The notes below the pieces were generated by a model. That model saw only the letters and a program-made list of their open reading frames with translations. It ran no database searches and was not told the DNA's origin. A stretch of 8,023 bases of DNA, taken from NCBI GenBank assembly GCA_015232955.1, contig JADFYS010000086.1:1-8023 (forward strand). Reading direction: 5' to 3'. The stretch is from Gammaproteobacteria bacterium (GTDB lineage Bacteria > Pseudomonadota > Gammaproteobacteria > Thiohalomonadales > Thiohalomonadaceae). The stretch's first letter is position 1, and the number at the start of each line of letters is the position of its first letter. Shown here piece after piece: positions 7,774 through 8,023 of the stretch. Position numbers and translations under genes: made by a program.

Positions 7774-8023
7774 CCGTCTCAAAGCGCTTCTGATTCTCCT
7801 CTCTCCCCTCCTCGGCTGTGCCGAGCTTGGGGCAGGTGGCGGAGTGGGAACAGACGAAAACCAGGCAGCGGCGGTGAATCCCCCCACTATCGCCCAACTT
7901 TTCCAACAAGGGGGCGTCAATAGTGAGCAGCCACTACAGAATCTGATCTATGCCCCCATCAGCCTGCAACGGCTGATGGCGATGGTCTACCACGGAAGCA
8001 GTGGTGATTCAAAAGCTGCGTTA
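7763..8023 (+). CDS. serpin-like lipoprotein, 3' end outside window
   Basis: Only the first 87 codons are visible, open to the window edge. A signal peptide, with R5 and K7 before the hydrophobic run ALLILLSPLLGC, gives a lipobox with C19 lipidated and Ala at +2, so an outer-membrane lipoprotein is predicted. A Gly/Ala-rich spacer (20-40) follows. Then comes NLIYAPISL (60-68), with A73-M74 and G78-x-x-x-D82-S83. This lines up without gaps with helix B of serpins: in human alpha-1-antitrypsin the run NIFFSPVS, then A-M and G, has identical spacing. Serpins are suicide protease inhibitors, and some inhibit cysteine proteases. The reactive-centre loop and most of the fold (usually 350-400 residues) are not visible, so inhibitory function is inferred. 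ATG 7763 lies inside the peptidase gene (overlap 7763-7773), which suggests translational coupling and one shared operon. Its ribosome site is weak (CAGG just upstream). Confidence 0.72.
   Translation, partial: MPSSRLKALLILLSPLLGCAELGAGGGVGTDENQAAAVNPPTIAQLFQQGGVNSEQPLQNLIYAPISLQRLMAMVYHGSSGDSKAAL

Noticed and set aside
7613..7909. 98-codon minus-strand open frame across the peptidase-serpin junction
   Set aside because: Antisense to two supported reading frames, with no motif or start context.

Overview
The window reads as chromosomal DNA of a gammaproteobacterium. The basis is the gene order ssb - MFS transporter <- divergent -> uvrA, which is known from Pseudomonas and relatives, and the close resemblance of all three proteins to enterobacterial and pseudomonad SSB, YajR and UvrA. 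The DNA looks moderately GC-rich by eye, with a strong preference for C- and G-ending codons. I cannot name the genus.

Layout. Positions 1-201 hold no gene: a short imperfect tandem repeat (22-97), then a strong bidirectional-looking terminator hairpin (142-165) that closes the leftward unit. Positions 202-2077 carry two minus-strand genes, ssb (202-696) and a YajR-type MFS transporter (719-2077), separated by 22 bases and probably co-transcribed. A 144-base divergent promoter region (2078-2221) follows. uvrA (2222-5062) runs rightward and ends at a weak hairpin. After a 59-base gap comes a large secreted lipoprotein with a clostripain-type (family C11) cysteine peptidase domain (5122-7773). 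Its last 11 bases overlap the start of a second lipoprotein gene (7763 onward), which runs off the window.

The left and middle parts are housekeeping DNA repair: UvrA recognises damage in nucleotide excision repair, and SSB coats single-stranded DNA. The right part looks like an accessory module. The 87 visible residues of the last gene contain a lipobox and then a segment that lines up without gaps with helix B of serpins (N-x-x-x-[SA]-P-x-S ... A-M-x-x-x-G). The likely reading is a translationally coupled pair: an arginine/lysine-type cysteine protease and a serpin-like inhibitor, both predicted to be outer-membrane lipoproteins. This is the most interesting feature. It rests partly on inference, because the serpin reactive-centre loop lies outside the window.
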